The notes beneath the pieces are model-generated. The model was not told the DNA's origin. It worked only from the letters and a program-made list of their open reading frames with translations, and did no database searches. From Patiria miniata (taxonomy: Eukaryota; Echinodermata; Asteroidea; Valvatida; Asterinidae), in NCBI RefSeq assembly GCF_015706575.1, contig NW_024037063.1, positions 8,370,927 to 8,434,926 of the forward strand: a stretch of 64,000 bases of DNA, written 5' to 3'. Each line of letters starts with the position of its first letter. Within the stretch, counting starts at the first letter, position 1. A program made the translations under genes and the position numbers. This document shows positions 60,858 through 64,000 of this stretch, in pieces.

Positions 60858-61724
60858 CCCCCTGCGCTCTAAGCCATACGTGTATATACTCCACTCCACT
60901 CCAGTGATGGATGATAATGGTGAGCTGAGAGCAAGTATAATCCCAAGGAGGAATGCTTCTCATGTACAGACATGAATCACCGCCGAGAAATTATGACCAA
61001 TTTTCCCAGTGAGTAATTCGGAAGAAGCCGGCCTGCCAGTGCCGTTCAAATTGGCCTCACTTATATCTGGCCAGGCTTGCGTCTCTCCTCATGAAGGGCC
61101 GTCCAATGATAACTCGGTCACTCTCTTACTGTAATTCGTCAGGAATGAGATTTTTCGAGGGCGGGGGAAATTGCAGAGGACACCTGGCTTGGTTTTGGCT
61201 TTTAATCATTGCCAAATTAAATTTGGGGGGAGAGGGAAGGTTTACCTGGGCATGCTTGATGCAATTACAACAGCACATGGTAAACAGACTTGTTTTGAAA
61301 AGATGAAAAATTCGATAAATACAAAAACTGTTAAGGTACCGGCAGATGGATCGACATCATAACAAAAAACTAGAAAATGAAATGAGTACTAGATAGTTTG
61401 GATTAATTGGATGCATGCTACATTGATCGACAGGTATATATTTGACTAAACTACATCCGCCCGATTAAATGACAACAACTTGCTTGGGCTCCCAACGTAT
61501 ATGATAAGTTACAGTGATGCAAACGTAAGCCATGTGGCTACAAATGTTTTTAAATTTCTACTTGTCTACTCAGTCCGCACAAGCTATGTGTATATGTACA
61601 GTTGCTTTATAATAGGAGTTACAAACTATGTATTTTCAGAAAAGGGAAGTAAAGCTTCAACAATTAGTAACATTGACTAAAGATAAAATCTAGCTTATTG
61701 GTCTGATTCAAGATATTTTTACAG

Positions 61725-61910
61725 TGGTGGATCCAGAATTTACAAAAGTTGAATGGCTGGGTGTTGAAGTCCAAGATTTTTTAAATGGGTGATTATGTAC
61801 ATGGTCAATGAACGGAAAGACCAAGGGGCTAAAGCAATAAATCAAGATTGCAAATTTGGGATATTGGAAATTGGGGAGGGGGTACCACCTTGGATCTGCC
61901 CTTGATTACG
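61725..61910. repeat. Possible G/C-tract family relative
   Basis: It begins AGTGGTGGATCCAGAATTTA and ends ACCTTGGATCTGCCCTTG, roughly inverted ends similar to those at 36.0-36.3 kb, with a GGGGAGGGGG tract inside. Confidence 0.4.
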
Positions 61911-62183
61911 TAATACCTTCTTGAAGCATTAAAACCTTAACCTCCCCAACTCCATCAAAATCCATCCCCCCATTTTGGTGGATTTTGGGGACTTGGTTCT
62001 GCAGGCCTGGTGTGACTAAATATTGATGATGGACTTGGGCCTGGAGGCCTAAAGCAAAGCATGCATTGGAAGCAGTGTGATTGATGGATTTTGGCAGACA
62101 TGGTCCAGTACTTAGTAAAAGACAGTAGGGAGTTAGGGTTAATGGACTTTGTGAATGAATTTTATTCTGAAATCCTGACTTAC

Positions 62184-62267
62184 CAATGGCAGGTAATGTG
62201 AAGTGAAACTTTTGCTTGAGAATTGATCCAGCGTCTTCTAAAACATGCAGAACAGCATTGTTTGGAT
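62184..62267 (-). CDS. Internal exon of a second minus-strand gene
   Basis: This 84-nt exon has a textbook acceptor (TTTGTTTTCTATCCAG) and a textbook donor (CCATTG|GTAAGTC). It is open in phase 1 to phase 1 and encodes PNNAVLHVLEDAGSILKQKF followed by HFTLPAI. The composition looks like a helical, soluble protein segment, but I do not recognise the family. It cannot be spliced into the start exon of the CUB gene without hitting a stop, so it belongs to a separate gene whose earlier exons lie beyond the right edge of the window. Confidence 0.6.
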
Positions 62268-63764
62268 CTGGATAGAAAACAAATACATATAGAGAGTTTC
62301 AAGAGCCCCTCAAGTGGTGGTTTAAAACCACTGATAAAACACCAGCTGCTTTTAAACACAATTCCTGGGATCTGGTGTACCCAAAATGGGAGCAGGGGGA
62401 TTGGGTAGTGTAGCCTATTTCCTGAAAAGAGATTTGCAACACACCTATACACTCAAATCCTAAATTTTACTGATTACAGTTATGATGGGAAACTATGTAA
62501 TGGCATTTTATTTCTGTGTTACTTGTCTTTATACATACATTGTTTAAAGGGAGTCCATGGACCATTAAATAAAAAAATGACAAACCTGGTGAAACATTAC
62601 ATTTACAGTTCATTGTGTAAAATTCCTAGTTGACTTTTAATATATTTAACATAACATTACTTAACTTTACTTGGAATCAGTGCTAAAAATATGACCTCGG
62701 AATGCATGCGAATAGTCACAGGAAAATATGAAAATGTGCCACATAATCTATGATAACATGGTTAATGGCAGATGCCATAAATATAATGTACGTACATGTA
62801 TGTTGATAAAACTAATACGCACTTTCATTACATAACTTGACGACACCAGTCTAACTTTTGTAAAGGACTTAGGAATCTAGATACCAGTCTATAACCTTAC
62901 AGCTAATAAATGGAATGGCCTTGAAACTTCCAGAATATTCTACAATATATGACCACATACAATTAATGTAACGCAAAATGTAATGTAAGATCAGTATGCA
63001 GATTAGATGCAAAGTAATGGAGGAGGACTACGAGGAGGCACCTAACAATCAGGAGAGGGGAGGGCCAGGGGCAAAACCTTTAACCAATGAAAGTGTTCAT
63101 TGTATCTTGGGATGCTTGGAATTGTAGTGGGCTTGATTTCATAGAATTAACCTATCACAGTAGAATCACGTGAACACAGCTTGTGAAATATTGTCCAATT
63201 ACACGATATACAAATGGCAATAAAGTTGTTTATGGGGCGTGGTTAACTCGCAAACAGCGATAGGTCAATTGCACACCGCTTCTGAATTAAAGCAATAGAC
63301 CAATCCAAAAAAAAACAGCCTCGTGACATTTTGACCAATCATAGACTCTGCTGTGATTAATGTCCAACATGTGTGCACAAATGTCTGACATGCGTGCAAT
63401 CACATTATGACGCGCACGGCTGGAACATGGAGTTTGGCACACGTGAGACGCACATGTTGTTGCCCATGCGCACAGTGGGCAGGGCTTTAATGATTAGGTG
63501 ATTTGTGTTAATGGTTTGCCCAGACAATTTTGGTATATGCACAGAATATAAACAATTTTAAAAGCTGAGGCATTCAATCAAAGAACACGTCCTGTCTTGC
63601 TCCTTGTTAGAATGGTCAATCCAGGTGCATCTAGGATTTTCCAAAAGGGGGCAGGGTTATAAAATGGAACATGCAGCAAATGGTGAAGCCAAGTTGTGGC
63701 GCCTACGCCGAAGGCCAAGGGGGGCGGACATAATGTGATTTAATAAAAGTAATGCAAGGGGGTA
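62268..63764. other. Right flank inside the second gene
   Basis: AT-rich sequence runs to 63.0 kb with no exon found, then a mixed-composition block at 63.05-63.6 kb that carries the ZNF143-like motif, E-boxes and CCAAT words. No LINE or SINE was recognised. Confidence 0.4.
63110..63132 (-). promoter_or_regulatory. ZNF143/Staf-like promoter motif
   Basis: On the minus strand the sequence CCACTACAATTCCAAGCAT matches the known ZNF143/Staf element (ACTACAATTCCCAGCATGCC) with few differences. CCAAT, CACGTG-type E-boxes and an NRF1-like CATGCGCA lie within 63.08-63.5 kb. Such motif groups are typical of promoters, but no first exon was identified beside it. Confidence 0.35.
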
Positions 63765-64000
63765 GCGCGAAGCCCTTACGGCGTGGGGTCCGGGGCCTGA
63801 GTAAGGGCTCCAGAAAATGTTGGATTCTGGATACTCTGTGGTGCGACCTCAGACAATATCTAGCCACTTTAACCAATTTTTCTTGGGGGGGAGGGGGCAA
63901 AAGATCATTATTTAAACATCATTTTTGAGTTGGAGTCATTGAATCAGCTATCCTGAGCTATACAATAAACTGTAGGCTACAATATTTATTCAGGAACGTA
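63765..64000 (+). repeat. Dispersed repeat, second copy, cut by window edge
   Basis: This is the same repeat as 34200-34425 (TTGGATTCTGGATACTCTGTG … TACAATATTTATTCAGGAACG) and continues past the window end. The upstream GTAGCGCGAAGCCCTTACGG block is part of it. Confidence 0.7.

Overview
The window is non-coding-rich DNA from an animal genome. It shows GT/AG introns of 2 to 19 kb, short exons, tRNA-derived SINEs, LINE 3' ends, many small TIR elements, long G/C homopolymer tracts and very frequent TACATGTA and TAGGCCTA words. This texture suggests a marine invertebrate deuterostome, perhaps an echinoderm or hemichordate. That assignment is an impression; no marker gene confirms it.

The main gene lies on the minus strand and fills most of the window. 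I assembled it by hand from splice sites and reading phase: a start/signal-peptide exon (52856-52680), then 33670-33438, 25710-25506, 20616-20482, a small cysteine-rich exon (18408-18316) and 10605-10405. Every junction keeps frame (phases 1, 0, 1, 1, 1, 1) and gives about 322 residues: a signal peptide, a CUB-like domain (about residues 48-160) and a second CUB-like domain (about 180-320), with several N-glycosylation sequons. The last exon ends in an open phase, so the protein continues; two weak candidate exons lie at 4022-3967 and 2503-2405. I cannot assign it to a named CUB family. A possible 5' exon with a TATA-like box lies near 60857-60737.

A second minus-strand gene enters from the right edge. 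One well-bounded coding exon is at 62267-62184, and a phase-compatible candidate is at 60461-60347. Weak plus-strand exon candidates are at 16735-16832 and 49601-49867.

The rest is introns and flanks full of mobile DNA. There are roughly 0.5-kb MITE-like elements with TTAA at their ends (three families), some with perfect internal palindromes; two foldback-type elements with iterated subterminal motifs (GAGTCA type at 11 kb, CCGACGCCTCATA type at 56 kb); and a dispersed repeat carrying AAGATGGCG, a conserved short ORF and a GTGAGG donor-like end. There are also a family of G/C-tract elements with 'gcc-agg-att' type termini, three SINE-like insertions, three LINE C-terminal fragments, a 15-bp minisatellite at 47.7-48.4 kb and two recent local tandem duplications. 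I found no rRNA gene, functional tRNA gene, CRISPR array or prokaryotic operon.
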